Shown here: piece after piece, positions 1-8,271 of the stretch
Layout of the letters: each line of letters starts with the position of its first letter
Numbering within the stretch: position 1 is the stretch's first letter
Assembly (NCBI GenBank): GCA_020216925.1
Contig: JAIWOL010000075.1
Location: 1 to 10,000, forward strand
DNA from: Thiobacillus sp.
GTDB taxonomy: Bacteria; Pseudomonadota; Gammaproteobacteria; Burkholderiales; Thiobacillaceae
Length of the DNA stretch: 10,000 nt
Reading direction: 5' to 3'
Translations under genes and position numbers: made by a program
The notes under the pieces: generated by a model
Told to the model about the DNA's origin: nothing
Database searches by the model: none
What the model saw: only the letters and a program-made list of their open reading frames with translations

Positions 1-533
1 ACGATGGCAATCACGGGGGTGAGATAAAGGAAGGAAGCATCCGACTCGTCGGCCTCGGCGACGAGGAAATCGCCTTTGCCCAGGCGCGCGTTGGTGCCGG
101 CAGCAGTGAGTTTGCCGCCAATGACATAGGTGGGGTCCATGCCCGCCTCGCCAAGGATGCTGGCGACGAGGCTGGTGGTAGTGGTCTTGCCGTGCGTGCC
201 GGCGATGGCGATGCCCTGCTTCAGGCGCATCAGCTCGGCGAGCATCAGCGCGCGCGGCACGATGGGAATCTTCTTCTCGCGCGCGGCGACCACCTCGGGA
301 TTGGTTTCCTGCACGGCGGTCGAAGTCACCACCACGTCCGCCCCGGCGATGTTTTCCGCCGCATGGCCACAATGGATGCGCGCCCCGAGTCTGGCCAGGC
401 GCTGCGTCACCGCGTTGTCGGCCAGGTCGGAACCCGACACGGCGTAGCCCTGGTTCAGCAGCACCTCGGCGATGCCGCTCATGCCGACCCCGCCGATGCC
501 GACGAAATGGATTTGTTTTACCGCGTGTCTCAC
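1..533 (-). CDS. murC: UDP-N-acetylmuramate--L-alanine ligase MurC (N-terminal part, runs off window)
   Basis: Cytoplasmic ATP-dependent ligase that adds L-Ala to UDP-MurNAc, the first peptide step of peptidoglycan synthesis. About 177 codons are visible; the family usually has 460-490 residues, so the rest of the central domain and the C-terminal domain lie beyond position 1. The N-terminal domain shows the glycine-rich UDP-binding loop [11 protein letters not shown] (residues 12-22). The Mur ligase ATP P-loop GTHGKTTTT is at residues 112-120, and EADESD follows at 160-165 near the truncation. I chose the GTG start at 533-531. It overlaps the murG stop in a GTGA arrangement, has GAAGGG eight bases upstream, and leaves the usual short lead before the IHFVGIGG strand. 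No ATG gives a full N-terminal domain. Family assignment is secure; the start is very likely. Confidence 0.96.
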   Translation of the reverse strand, partial: MRHAVKQIHFVGIGGVGMSGIAEVLLNQGYAVSGSDLADNAVTQRLARLGARIHCGHAAENIAGADVVVTSTAVQETNPEVVAAREKKIPIVPRALMLAELMRLKQGIAIAGTHGKTTTTSLVASILGEAGMDPTYVIGGKLTAAGTNARLGKGDFLVAEADESDASFLYLTPVIAI

Positions 534-1627
534 TTCGCCAACCCTTCACAAACATCCGCCACCCGCGCGGTCGCATCGGGTTTCGCCAAGGCACGCGCCT
601 TGGCGGACATGACTGCCAGCATCGGACGATCCAGACCGCCGATGCGCGCGGCGAGTTTCTCCGCTGTCAGGTCTTTCTGCTGCATCAGCCAGGCCGCGCC
701 GGCCCCGGCGAGAAATTCGGCATTGCCGGTCTGGTGGTCGTCCACCGCAAACGGAAAGGGCACGAGCACCGCTGGCACGCCGGCGCAGGCGAGTTCGGCG
801 ACGGTCATTGCGCCGGCGCGGCAGATGGCAAAGTCGCACATACGGTATTCGGTCGCCATGTCCTCGATGTAATCGCGCACGTCGGCGTCCACTCCTGCTG
901 CGGCATAGTTGGCGCGCAATGCGTCGACATGCTGCCGGCCCGACTGGTGCACGACCTGCGGCCGCCGGTCGCGCGGCAGCAGGGCCAGCGCTTTCGGCAC
1001 CAGTTCATTGAGCGCCTGCGCCCCCAGGCTGCCGCCCACGACCAGGAGGCGCAACGGACCGGAGCGGGATGCGCGGTCATCGGCCGCCATCGCGGCGATG
1101 TCCGTTCGCACGGGGTTGCCCAGCCAGTCGGCCTGCACGCGCCCGCAGGGGATGGGTTTGTCGCGCCCTTGGGTGAAAGCCTGCGGGAAGGCTGTCAACA
1201 CCCGGTCAGCCAGGCAGGCCAATAAACGGTTGCTCAGGCCGGCCACGGAATTCTGTTCGTGGATAACCAGCGGCCGGTTCAGGAGGCTCGCCATCATGCC
1301 GCCCGGAAACGCGGTGTAGCCGCCCATGCCCAGCACCACGTCGGGCCGGCGACGCAGTATGGCGCGAAGGCTCTGCCAGAACGCAACCAGCAGCAGCGCC
1401 GGCAGAAGCAGTTTCCGCAACAGGCCCTTGCCGCGCACGCCGCCCACGGCCACCCACTCGATGTCGATGCCGGCGGCGGGCACCACGCGCGCTTCCAGCC
1501 CGCTGCGCGTGCCCAGCCAGAAAACGTTCCAGCCGCGCGCGCGCAGGTGTTCGGCCACGGCAAGCGCCGGATAGACATGGCCGCCGGTGCCGCCGGCCAT
1601 GACCATGAGGGTGCGGTTTGCCGCCAT
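530..1627 (-). CDS. murG: UDP-GlcNAc:lipid I N-acetylglucosaminyltransferase MurG
   Basis: Peripheral inner-membrane GT-B glycosyltransferase that transfers GlcNAc from UDP-GlcNAc to lipid I, giving lipid II. The product is 365 residues, normal for the family. The N-terminal domain has the glycine loop [12 protein letters not shown] (12-23) and a second loop, [12 protein letters not shown] (99-110), followed by IHEQNSVAG (122-130). The C-terminal donor-binding domain has the third loop [11 protein letters not shown] (198-208), then [10 protein letters not shown] (269-278) and [14 protein letters not shown] (290-303), the UDP-GlcNAc-binding signature. The start ATG at 1627-1625 shares one base with the ftsW stop (TGATG) and has a purine-rich GGGGGA about ten bases upstream. 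The frame is open for about 300 codons further upstream, but that part is a shadow of ftsW and is not translated as MurG. The stop overlaps the murC GTG. Confidence 0.97.
   Translation of the reverse strand: MAANRTLMVMAGGTGGHVYPALAVAEHLRARGWNVFWLGTRSGLEARVVPAAGIDIEWVAVGGVRGKGLLRKLLLPALLLVAFWQSLRAILRRRPDVVLGMGGYTAFPGGMMASLLNRPLVIHEQNSVAGLSNRLLACLADRVLTAFPQAFTQGRDKPIPCGRVQADWLGNPVRTDIAAMAADDRASRSGPLRLLVVGGSLGAQALNELVPKALALLPRDRRPQVVHQSGRQHVDALRANYAAAGVDADVRDYIEDMATEYRMCDFAICRAGAMTVAELACAGVPAVLVPFPFAVDDHQTGNAEFLAGAGAAWLMQQKDLTAEKLAARIGGLDRPMLAVMSAKARALAKPDATARVADVCEGLAK
542..547 (-). promoter_or_regulatory. Ribosome binding site of murC
   Basis: GAAGGG on the minus strand, inside the end of murG and eight bases before the proposed GTG start of murC. 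The match to the anti-Shine-Dalgarno sequence and the spacing support GTG at 533 as the real murC start. Confidence 0.6.
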
Positions 1628-2784
1628 CAGAAGGTTTTCCCCCGCATCATCTGCCGGTGTTCCCAGTCGATGCGCAGCAGCACGGCCACCGCCAGGCAGT
1701 TGGCGACGATGCCGCTGCCGCCAAACGACAGGAACGGCAAGGTGAGGCCCTTGGTCGGCAAGAGGCCGACGTTCACGCCCATGTTGATGAGCGACTGCAC
1801 GCCGAGCCAGATGCCGATGCCGGCCGCGACCAGGGCGCTGTAGTTGCGTTCGAGCTGGGCGGCACGGCGAGCGATGAAAAACGCCTTGACGATGAGCCAG
1901 CCAAAGAGCCCCAGCAGCACCAGCACGCCGACGAACCCGAATTCCTCGGCGATCACCGCCAGCAGAAAATCGGTATGCGCTTCGGGAAGGTAGAAAAGTT
2001 TTTCCACGCTGCCGCCCAAGCCCAGGCCCAGCCATTCCCCCCGCCCGAAGGCAATGAGCGCGTGGGAAAGCTGGTAACCCTTGCCATACGGGTCTGCAAA
2101 CGGATCCATGAAGCCGAGCATCCGCTGCATCCGGTATTCGGACGTGAGAATCAACACGGCAAACCCGCTCAGCAGCACCGCCACCAGGCCGGCGAACACT
2201 TTCCAGTTCAACCCGCCCAGGAACAGGATGCCCATGGCGATGGACACGATGACGACGAATGCGCCGAAGTCCGGCTCCAGCAGCAACAGCACGCCGGCCA
2301 GCATCATCACGCCCGCCATCGGCAGGAATCCGCGCTTGAAATCGTGCATGAATGCCGCCTTGCGCGTGGTGTAGTCGGCTGCGTACAGCACCGCCAGGAA
2401 TTTCATCAGTTCGGAAGGCTGGAGATTGGCAAAACCCAGGGGAATCCAGCGGCGGCTGCCGTTCACTTCGCGGCCGATGCCCGGGATGAGCACCACCAGC
2501 AGCAGCAGCAGTCCGCCCAGAAAAAGATACGGCGCGGCCTGCTGCCATATCCGCGTCGGCACCTGGAAAGCGGCAACTGCCGCGACGATGCCGAGCACGA
2601 TGTAGGCGCCCTGACGCAACAGATAGAACTCACCGTCGAAGCCGGTGCGGCGCGATGCCTCGGCCGTGGGCAGCGAGGCGGAGTACACCATCACCAGGCC
2701 GATGGCGAGCAGCGCGAGCGCCAGCCACAGCAGGCCGAAATCGAGTTCGGCGCTGGGCTTGGGCGCGCGGGCGGTATAGAGCAT
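1627..2784 (-). CDS. ftsW: Septal peptidoglycan glycosyltransferase FtsW (SEDS family)
   Basis: Polytopic inner-membrane SEDS protein that polymerises lipid II into glycan strands at the septum, working with FtsI. It has 385 residues and about ten hydrophobic segments. Family landmarks are visible: the first helix with VMVYSAS (31-37), NGSRRWI (108-114), QPSELMK (122-128), LLEPDFG (168-174), the catalytic-region loop LPEAHTDF (266-273) with the conserved Asp at 272, and [18 protein letters not shown] near the C terminus (341-358). The start ATG at 2784-2782 shares one base with the murD stop (TGATG), and AAAGGG lies about ten bases upstream in the murD 3' end. A much longer open frame continues upstream across murD, but it is out of frame with murD and is best read as a shadow. 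SEDS identity is certain. Cluster position favours FtsW over RodA. Confidence 0.96.
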   Translation of the reverse strand: MLYTARAPKPSAELDFGLLWLALALLAIGLVMVYSASLPTAEASRRTGFDGEFYLLRQGAYIVLGIVAAVAAFQVPTRIWQQAAPYLFLGGLLLLLVVLIPGIGREVNGSRRWIPLGFANLQPSELMKFLAVLYAADYTTRKAAFMHDFKRGFLPMAGVMMLAGVLLLLEPDFGAFVVIVSIAMGILFLGGLNWKVFAGLVAVLLSGFAVLILTSEYRMQRMLGFMDPFADPYGKGYQLSHALIAFGRGEWLGLGLGGSVEKLFYLPEAHTDFLLAVIAEEFGFVGVLVLLGLFGWLIVKAFFIARRAAQLERNYSALVAAGIGIWLGVQSLINMGVNVGLLPTKGLTLPFLSFGGSGIVANCLAVAVLLRIDWEHRQMMRGKTF

Positions 2785-4190
2785 CAGGCAGACGCCCTTT
2801 CTGCCGCCAGCCGGTTTACGGCTTCGATGAACACTTCGGCGCGATGGGTGTAATTGCGGAACATGTCGAAGCTCGCGCAGGCCGGCGACAGCAGAACTGC
2901 GTCGCCCGGATGCGCCAGCCGGTGAGCCATCGCCACCGCCTCGGGCAGCGTCGCGGCGGGATGCACCGGCACGCCGCTGCCGGCGATAGCCGCCCCGATC
3001 AACGGGGCGTCGCGGCCGATCAGCAGCACGGCGCGGGCATTGGCCTCGACCGCGGCCTTCAGCGGCGAAAAGTCCTGGCCCTTGCCATCCCCGCCGAGAA
3101 TCACCACGGCCTTGGTCGATCCCATGCCGTACAGCGCCGCCTCGGTGGCGCCGACGTTGGTGCCCTTGGAATCGTCGAAGTAGGTTACGCCCTCGATTTC
3201 GGCAATTTTTTCCACACGGTGCGGCAGCCCCCTGAAATGGGCCAGCCCGCGCAACAACGCTTCCATCGGCAGCCCGATTGCGCGCGTGAGCGCCAGCGCG
3301 GCCAGCGCATTGGCGGCATTGTGCAGGCCGGCAACCGGCAGCGCCGAAAGCGGCATCAGCATGTCGCCGCCCAGGCAGAGCTCGTCTTCGCACAGGCCGA
3401 AATTTTCCCCGCTCGGGCAACGGTCGAGGCCGAAACTGACCACCTGCCGGCCCGGCAGCGCCATCGCCATCGAGCGCGCGTCGTCGCGGTTCAGCACCTG
3501 CACGCCGCTGCCGCCGAAGATGCGGGCCTTGGCCGCGGCGTAGGCTTCCATGTCGGCGTAGCGATCCATGTGGTCTTCCGACAGATTGAGCACGGTTGCC
3601 GCGTCCGCATCGAGGCTGCTCGTGGTTTCCAGCTGGAACGACGACAACTCCAGCACCCAGACCTGCGGCGGGGGCGCAAAGCCCTGTTCGATCTCGTAGA
3701 GGGCATCGAGCACCGGCAGGCCGATATTGCCGGCCACGCAGGTTTCCAGCCCGGCCATGCGGCACATGTCGCCGCACATGGCCGTGACGGTGCTCTTGCC
3801 GTTGCTGCCGGTGATGGCGAGCACACGCATGGGATGTTCGCGTACGTCGTTGAGCGCGTGGAGCGCGCGGGCGAACAGTTCGACATCGCCCACGACTTCG
3901 ACACCGGCCGCTATCGCAGCGGCCACTGCCGGCTCGGCCAGCGGCACCCCCGGACTGACGACCAGCAGATCGGCTGCGGCCAGCCGGGCGGGATCGAACG
4001 GCCCGGTGGCGAGCGGCACATCCGGCAGCAGGGCCGCGAGGCGTTCCGCCTGCGGCGGGGCCAGCCGGCTGTCTGCCACCGACACCTGCGCGCCGCGCGC
4101 GTGCAGCCAGCGGGCGCACGACAGGCCCGTATCGCCCAGCCCCAGAATCAGGGTGCGCTTGCCGGTCAGTTCGAGACTGTCGTAGTTCAT
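2784..4190 (-). CDS. murD: UDP-N-acetylmuramoyl-L-alanine--D-glutamate ligase MurD
   Basis: Cytoplasmic ligase that adds D-Glu to UDP-MurNAc-L-Ala using ATP. The 468 residues are within the usual range. The N-terminal Rossmann-like domain has [14 protein letters not shown] (14-27). The central ATPase domain has the P-loop [11 protein letters not shown] (126-136), LELSSFQLE (180-188), [10 protein letters not shown] (202-211) and Lys221 in YAAAKARIF, matching the carbamylated lysine of Mur ligases. The C-terminal domain has FDDSKGTN (338-345), [11 protein letters not shown] (364-374) and [16 protein letters not shown] (435-450). The ATG at 4190-4188 overlaps the stop of the preceding 53-codon frame (ATGA). 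No clear Shine-Dalgarno sequence precedes it, so initiation probably depends on coupling to the upstream frame. In a simple cluster that frame would be mraY; here a 158-bp insertion intervenes. The coding sequence itself looks intact. Confidence 0.97.
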   Translation of the reverse strand: MNYDSLELTGKRTLILGLGDTGLSCARWLHARGAQVSVADSRLAPPQAERLAALLPDVPLATGPFDPARLAAADLLVVSPGVPLAEPAVAAAIAAGVEVVGDVELFARALHALNDVREHPMRVLAITGSNGKSTVTAMCGDMCRMAGLETCVAGNIGLPVLDALYEIEQGFAPPPQVWVLELSSFQLETTSSLDADAATVLNLSEDHMDRYADMEAYAAAKARIFGGSGVQVLNRDDARSMAMALPGRQVVSFGLDRCPSGENFGLCEDELCLGGDMLMPLSALPVAGLHNAANALAALALTRAIGLPMEALLRGLAHFRGLPHRVEKIAEIEGVTYFDDSKGTNVGATEAALYGMGSTKAVVILGGDGKGQDFSPLKAAVEANARAVLLIGRDAPLIGAAIAGSGVPVHPAATLPEAVAMAHRLAHPGDAVLLSPACASFDMFRNYTHRAEVFIEAVNRLAAERASA

Positions 4191-4252
4191 CGGATTTTCA
4201 GACTCGCAAGACCAGTCAGCACCAGCATCATGCTGATGATCCAGAAACGCAC
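4185..4252. repeat. 68-bp direct repeat, copy 1 (mraY 3' end plus start of murD)
   Basis: Matches 4343-4410 at 67 of 68 bases; the one difference is G at 4216 against A at 4374. It contains the last 21 codons and stop of mraY in duplicate, and the first six coding bases of murD (ATGAAC). The offset between copies is 158 bp. Identity ends abruptly on both sides. This copy directly precedes the true murD. Confidence 0.95.
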
Positions 4253-4348
4253 GGGCAGGTTCTGGTGTCGCCCTAACGTGACGGCTCCGCCGTCACGTGA
4301 GTCTCCCCCAAACCTTCCCGTGCCGCGTTTCATCATGGTGACGTTCAT
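4187..4348 (-). CDS. Putative 53-residue membrane peptide made by duplication of the mraY 3' end
   Basis: I do not recognise this as a known gene. It is an open frame of 53 codons between mraY and murD. Its ATG overlaps the mraY stop (ATGA) and its TGA overlaps the murD start (ATGA). The first two residues (MN) equal those of MurD because the first bases of murD were duplicated. Residues 3-32 come from the unique insert and are polar and basic ([17 protein letters not shown]). The last 21 residues repeat MraY residues 341-361 with a single change (Ile353 to Thr) and would form one transmembrane helix. The bases before its ATG nearly match those before the murD ATG, so it should be initiated by whatever starts murD. 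It may be a functional microprotein, or just a frame kept open by chance or to pass ribosomes on to murD. The geometry is clear; that the product has a role is unproven. Confidence 0.45.
   Translation of the reverse strand: MNVTMMKRGTGRFGGDSRDGGAVTLGRHQNLPVRFWIISMMLVLTGLASLKIR
4236..4336. repeat. Palindromic insert: nested inverted repeat, REP/MITE-like
   Basis: The core is a perfect inverted repeat: ACGTGACGGC at 4276-4285 and its complement at 4289-4298, with loop TCC. Outside it the arms pair again. 4251-4261 pairs with 4311-4321 with one mismatch, 4244-4250 (GAAACGC) pairs perfectly with 4325-4331, and 4236-4240 (ATGAT) pairs with 4332-4336. Bulges of three bases lie at 4322-4324 and 4241-4243. 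The outer part of one arm lies in the duplicated mraY sequence; the rest is the unique 90-bp insert (4253-4342). No T-run follows the stem on the minus strand, so it does not look like an intrinsic terminator. The form fits a small palindromic repeat element, but I cannot tell whether other copies exist in the genome. Confidence 0.7.
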
Positions 4349-4410
4349 CGGATTTTCAGACTCGCAAGACCAATCAGCACCAGCATCATGCTGATGATCC
4401 AGAAACGCAC
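4343..4410. repeat. 68-bp direct repeat, copy 2 (within the true mraY 3' end)
   Basis: The counterpart of 4185-4252. From 4345 upward it is the genuine 3' end of mraY, in frame with the full gene and preceded by the family motif PIHHHYE. Its low-coordinate edge (4343-4348) is the duplicated start of murD, now serving as the start of the 53-codon frame. Confidence 0.95.
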
Positions 4411-5430
4411 CACTACCTGGTTTTCCTTCCAGCCCTTGAGTTCGTAGTGATGGTGGATGGGCGCCATGCGGAAGACACGCCGGCCGGTGAGCTTGAACGA
4501 GGCCACCTGCACCATGACCGAGAGCGTTTCCATGACGAACACGCCGCACATGATGAAGAGCACGATTTCCTGCCGCACGATGACGGCGACGACGCCCAGC
4601 GCGGCGCCCAGGGCAAGCGCGCCGACGTCGCCCATGAAGACTTCGGCCGGGTAGGCGTTGAACCACAGAAAGGCCAGCCCCGCGCCCGCCATGGCAGCGC
4701 AGAAGATGGCCAGTTCGCCCGCCCCCGGCACGAACGGCAATCCCAGGTATTTGGAGAACACCGCGTTGCCGGCGACGTAGGCAAAGATGGCGAGCGCCGA
4801 CGCGACCATTACCGTGGGCAGGATCGCCAGGCCGTCCAGGCCGTCGGTCAGGTTGACGGCGTTGGACGCCCCGACGATGACGAAGTACGTCAGCGCGATG
4901 AAGGCAAACGCCGACAGTGCGAGGGTGCCGTGCTTGACGAAAGGCACGATCAGTTCAGTGTGCGACGGCAGGCTGGCGCTCTGCCACAGGTAGAGCGCGA
5001 CGGCCAGACCGATCACCGATTGCCAGAAATATTTCCAGCGGCTGGGCAGGCCGCGCGAGTTTTTCTCCACCACCTTGCGCCAGTCGTCGACCCAGCCAAT
5101 GACGCCAAACCCGACCAGGGTGACAAGCGCCACCCATACATAATGGTTCGACAGATCCGCCCACAACAGGGTGGTCACGGTCACAGACACCAGGATCAGC
5201 GCCCCGCCCATGGTGGGCGTGCCGGATTTGACGAGATGCGTCTGCGGGCCGTCGGTGCGCACCGACTGGCCGATCTTCAGGGCGGTGAGCTTCCTGATCA
5301 CGGCCGGGCCGACGATGAAGGAAATGGTCAGCGCGGTGAGCGTGGCCAGCACGGCGCGCAGCGTCAGGTAATTGAAGACGTTGAACGCCCGGATGTCCTG
5401 ACCCAGTTGTTGAAAGAGCCAAAGCAGCAT
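4345..5430 (-). CDS. mraY: Phospho-N-acetylmuramoyl-pentapeptide-transferase MraY
   Basis: Integral inner-membrane enzyme that transfers phospho-MurNAc-pentapeptide from the UDP nucleotide to undecaprenyl phosphate, making lipid I. The 361 residues are typical of proteobacterial MraY, with about ten hydrophobic helices. Key cytoplasmic motifs are present: the acidic pair in VDDWRK (Asp115, Asp116), NLTDGLDG (193-200), FMGDVG with Asp268, and the histidine motif PIHHHYE (324-330). The last helix (about 342-358) is the part duplicated downstream. The ATG at 5430-5428 lies one base after the murF stop (TGA-C-ATG), with GGAG about ten bases upstream inside murF. The gene appears intact despite the rearrangement at its 3' end. 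Its stop overlaps the ATG of the 53-codon frame. Confidence 0.97.
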   Translation of the reverse strand: MLLWLFQQLGQDIRAFNVFNYLTLRAVLATLTALTISFIVGPAVIRKLTALKIGQSVRTDGPQTHLVKSGTPTMGGALILVSVTVTTLLWADLSNHYVWVALVTLVGFGVIGWVDDWRKVVEKNSRGLPSRWKYFWQSVIGLAVALYLWQSASLPSHTELIVPFVKHGTLALSAFAFIALTYFVIVGASNAVNLTDGLDGLAILPTVMVASALAIFAYVAGNAVFSKYLGLPFVPGAGELAIFCAAMAGAGLAFLWFNAYPAEVFMGDVGALALGAALGVVAVIVRQEIVLFIMCGVFVMETLSVMVQVASFKLTGRRVFRMAPIHHHYELKGWKENQVVVRFWIISMMLVLIGLASLKIR

Positions 5431-5431
5431 G

Positions 5432-6787
5432 TCAGTGCGTCTCCAGGAAACGGTTCACCACACGTTCCATCTTCATGAAGCGCGACCCCTTCACCAGCAC
5501 GGTGGTGTCGGCGTCCAGCGCGGTTTCCAGTTCAGCCAGCAAGGCTTCGATGCGTTCGAAGTGCGTGGCCCCGTGTCCGAACGCGCCGACGGTTTCTTTC
5601 GTCAGCTCGCCCAGCGCAAGCAGCCGGTCGATGCCCGCTTGGCGTGCGGCCGCGCCGATCTGTGCGTGCATGGCGGCGGCTTCCCGGCCCAGCTCGCCCA
5701 TGTCGCCCAGCACGAGAATTTTCCTGCCGGGCTGGGCGGCGAGCACGGCCAGCGCCGCTTTCACCGAATCGGGATTGGCGTTGTAGGTATCGTCGATGAG
5801 GGCGCTGCCGCGCAGGGCCGGCTTGCGTTGCAGACGGCCTTTCACCCCGGTGAACGCGGTGAGGCCATCGACTATGCTGCGAAGATCGACATCGAGCGTG
5901 AACGCCAGCGCGGCAGCGGCCAGCGCGTTCATTGCGTTGTGCGCGCCGGGCATGGCCAGATCGATATCCAGCCTGGCATTGGGCAAATGGATGACAAGCC
6001 GCGAGCCGAATGTCCGCGTTTCGATTTCGCCGCGCACCCGCGCATCGGCGTGCTGGCCAAAATCGACCACGACGCGATGCGCATTGGCCTGGCGCCAGAG
6101 CGGGGCGTGGGGATCGTCTGCATTGATAACGGCAATACCGGCATCCGACAGGCCGTTGAAGATTTCGCCCTTGGCGCGCGCGATGGCCTCGACCGAGCCC
6201 AGGTTGCCGATGTGCGCGGTGAGCGCGTTGTTCACCAGCGCCACGTCGGGACGGGCCAGCCGGGTCAGGTAGTCGATCTCGCCGGCATGGTTCATGCCCA
6301 TCTCGAACACGGCAAAGCGATGCTGCGGCCGCAGCCGCAGCAACATCTGCGGCACGCCGACATCGTTGTTGAGATTACCTTCCGTGGCAAGCACCGCCGC
6401 GGGGTCGCCGGTTTCCACGCAGAGGATGGCAGCGAGCATTTCCTTCACCGTGGTCTTGCCGCTGCTGCCGGTGAGCCCTACCACAGGCAGATCGAAGCGC
6501 GCCCGCCAGGCAGCGGCCAGCCGCCCCAGCGCCAGACGGGTGTCGTCGACACGGATGGCCTGCGTCACACCCGGAGCCTGGGCGCGATCGAGCACCGCGC
6601 CTGCCGCGCCCTGCCGGAGCGCGTCTTCGGCATACGCGCCGCCATCGAATTTTTCGCCGCGCAGGGCAATGAAGAGATCGCCCGGCAGAATGTTGCGGCT
6701 GTCGGTGGAAACGCGCAGCACGGGCGCGTCACGCCCGGCGAACGGGACGCCCAGCATGGCTGCGACTGCGGACAGTTTCAGGTCCAT
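5432..6787 (-). CDS. murF: UDP-N-acetylmuramoyl-tripeptide--D-alanyl-D-alanine ligase MurF
   Basis: Cytoplasmic ligase that adds the D-Ala-D-Ala dipeptide to UDP-MurNAc-tripeptide, completing the soluble pentapeptide precursor. It has 451 residues, a normal length. The N-terminal substrate-binding domain has [18 protein letters not shown] (27-44). The central domain has the P-loop [13 protein letters not shown] (105-117), [11 protein letters not shown] (136-146), [11 protein letters not shown] (161-171) and the lysine in ARAKGEIF (203-210). The C-terminal domain has [11 protein letters not shown] (331-341), VLGDMGELG (359-367) and [11 protein letters not shown] (431-441). The ATG at 6787 lies inside the end of murE, with a 10-base overlap, and AAAGG is about ten bases upstream. 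The stop is separated from the mraY ATG by one base. Confidence 0.97.
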   Translation of the reverse strand: MDLKLSAVAAMLGVPFAGRDAPVLRVSTDSRNILPGDLFIALRGEKFDGGAYAEDALRQGAAGAVLDRAQAPGVTQAIRVDDTRLALGRLAAAWRARFDLPVVGLTGSSGKTTVKEMLAAILCVETGDPAAVLATEGNLNNDVGVPQMLLRLRPQHRFAVFEMGMNHAGEIDYLTRLARPDVALVNNALTAHIGNLGSVEAIARAKGEIFNGLSDAGIAVINADDPHAPLWRQANAHRVVVDFGQHADARVRGEIETRTFGSRLVIHLPNARLDIDLAMPGAHNAMNALAAAALAFTLDVDLRSIVDGLTAFTGVKGRLQRKPALRGSALIDDTYNANPDSVKAALAVLAAQPGRKILVLGDMGELGREAAAMHAQIGAAARQAGIDRLLALGELTKETVGAFGHGATHFERIEALLAELETALDADTTVLVKGSRFMKMERVVNRFLETH

Positions 6788-8271
6788 GCAGCCAGCGCCT
6801 TTCTGGCTACCGCCGCATCGGAAAACGGCAAACGCTCGTCGCCAATCTCCTGGTAATCCTCGTGGCCCTTCCCGGCAATGAGCACAAGGTCGCCCTGTTG
6901 CGCACCGCCGATGGCTTCGAAGATGGCGCGGGCGCGGTCGGTTTCCACATGCAGCCCCTGCTTCGAAGCGACGCGGCGCGCGCCGGCGAGAACCGCTTCG
7001 ATAATCGCTTCCGGGTCTTCGTGGCGCGGGTTGTCGCTGGTGACCCAGACCTCGTCGGCCCCTTTTGCCGCAGCCTCTCCCATCAGCGGACGCTTGCCCT
7101 TGTCGCGATTGCCGCCGCAGCCAAACACGCAGATCAGGCGGCCGCCCTGCAGACTTTCGCGCAGCGTGGCGAGCGCTTTTTCCAGCGCATCCGGCGTATG
7201 GGCATAGTCGATCACGACCAGCGGATGCACGCCGCCGCCCAGGGTTTGCATGCGGCCGGGCGGCGGGGTCACGTGCGCAAGCGCCGCACAGGCTTCGTCC
7301 AGCCTGGCCCCCGAGACGAGCAGCGTGGCCAGAACCGCAAGCAGGTTGGCCGCATTGAATCGCCCGAGCAGCGGCGCAGCAATGTCTGCGTTCCCCCAGT
7401 CGGTGCGGACTTTCATGGCAAGACCGGTGCGGCTGAGACGCAAGGATTCACCCACCACGGCTCCGCGCGTAAAGCCATATCCCGCGACGCGGGCATGGCG
7501 GATTTCGCCTTCGAGTTGCCGGCCAAAGGCATCGTCGAGATTGAGCACGGCACTTTCCAGACCGGGCCATGCAAACAGCCTCGCCTTGGCGGCAGCGTAG
7601 TTTTCCATACTGCCGTGGTAATCGAGATGGTCGCGGGAAAGATTGGTGAGCACGGCCACGTTGAAACAGGTGCCGTTGACGCGCCCCTGCGCCAGCCCGT
7701 GCGAAGACACCTCCATCGCGCAGGCGGCCGCGCCCTGCTGCCTGTAGTGCGCCAGACGCTGTTGCAGCGCGATGGCATCGGGCGTGGTGTTCAGGGTGGG
7801 AGCCAGCGCGCCCGGAAAGCCGTTGCCGACGGTGCCGATCACGGCCGTCTTGCGTCCGAGCCGGGTGAGGCTCTGCGCCGTCCAGTGCGCGACCGAGGTT
7901 TTGCCGTTGGTGCCCGTCACGCCGACCATGTGCATGGCACGCGAGGGCTCGCCGTAGACGTGGGCGGCGATTTCGCCGATGCGGTAACGCAGGTCGGCCA
8001 CCCCTGCGTTGGGAACCGGCAGGGCGGGGTCCCACTGAAAGCGGTCGGCGTCCCACAACACGCCGTCGATGCGTTGCGCCACCGCCTGCGGAATGAAATC
8101 GCGGCCGTCCCGCGCCTCGCCGGGATAGGCGGCAAACACGGCACCGGGCGCGGCTTTGCGGCTGTCGTTCACCAGCTCGGACACCGGCACGCCGAGACGC
8201 TCCAGAATATGCGGCACCGTTTCATTGATGACGGGTGCGCACGCCAAGTGACGTTTAGCCGGTTCCGCCAT
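6778..8271 (-). CDS. murE: UDP-N-acetylmuramoyl-L-alanyl-D-glutamate--2,6-diaminopimelate ligase MurE
   Basis: Cytoplasmic ligase that adds the third residue of the stem peptide. The motif DNPRHEDP (413-420) is the signature for meso-diaminopimelate rather than lysine, so the wall is predicted to be the Gram-negative DAP type. The 497 residues fit the family. Other landmarks are NDSRKAAPGAVFAAYPG (35-51), the P-loop GVTGTNGKTSVAHW (117-130), NTTPDA (161-166), MEVSSHGL (186-193), NLSRDHLDYHG (210-220), Lys229 in YAAAKARLF as the carbamylated lysine, DYAHTPDALEKAL (355-367), FGCGGNRDKGKRPLMG (383-398) and IAGKGHEDYQ (465-474). The ATG at 8271-8269 shares one base with the ftsI stop (TAATG) and follows a strong GGGAGG. 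The first 15 or so residues look like a non-conserved lead. The 3' end overlaps murF by ten bases. Confidence 0.97.
   Translation of the reverse strand: MAEPAKRHLACAPVINETVPHILERLGVPVSELVNDSRKAAPGAVFAAYPGEARDGRDFIPQAVAQRIDGVLWDADRFQWDPALPVPNAGVADLRYRIGEIAAHVYGEPSRAMHMVGVTGTNGKTSVAHWTAQSLTRLGRKTAVIGTVGNGFPGALAPTLNTTPDAIALQQRLAHYRQQGAAACAMEVSSHGLAQGRVNGTCFNVAVLTNLSRDHLDYHGSMENYAAAKARLFAWPGLESAVLNLDDAFGRQLEGEIRHARVAGYGFTRGAVVGESLRLSRTGLAMKVRTDWGNADIAAPLLGRFNAANLLAVLATLLVSGARLDEACAALAHVTPPPGRMQTLGGGVHPLVVIDYAHTPDALEKALATLRESLQGGRLICVFGCGGNRDKGKRPLMGEAAAKGADEVWVTSDNPRHEDPEAIIEAVLAGARRVASKQGLHVETDRARAIFEAIGGAQQGDLVLIAGKGHEDYQEIGDERLPFSDAAVARKALAAWT

Noticed and set aside
2490..2515. Run of CAG triplets resembling a microsatellite.
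   Set aside because: It encodes consecutive leucines (CTG on the coding strand) in a transmembrane helix of FtsW; only a few units, in frame and functionally expected.
1627..4119. An open minus-strand frame joining a murD-region sequence to FtsW, and another (530-2548) joining an ftsW-region sequence to MurG, as if fused proteins.
   Set aside because: The upstream parts are out of frame with the real MurD and FtsW. Both FtsW and MurG have good internal starts overlapping the previous stop codon, at the family's normal lengths.
4276..4298. The hairpin as a Rho-independent terminator.
   Set aside because: No T-run follows the stem on the minus strand (it continues TTAGGGCGAC), and termination here would cut off the essential downstream genes.
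2655..4394. Very long plus-strand open frames opposite murD and ftsW, and similar ones opposite the other genes.
   Set aside because: They are antisense shadows expected in high-GC coding DNA. Their translations are rich in Arg, His, Gln and Ala with no recognisable domain, while the minus strand carries complete conserved enzymes.
6322..6335. Perfect 14-bp palindrome GCTGCGGCCGCAGC.
   Set aside because: It lies within murF and is accounted for by codons for an Arg/Leu/Pro-rich stretch (RLRPQ). There is no wider symmetry or repeat around it.
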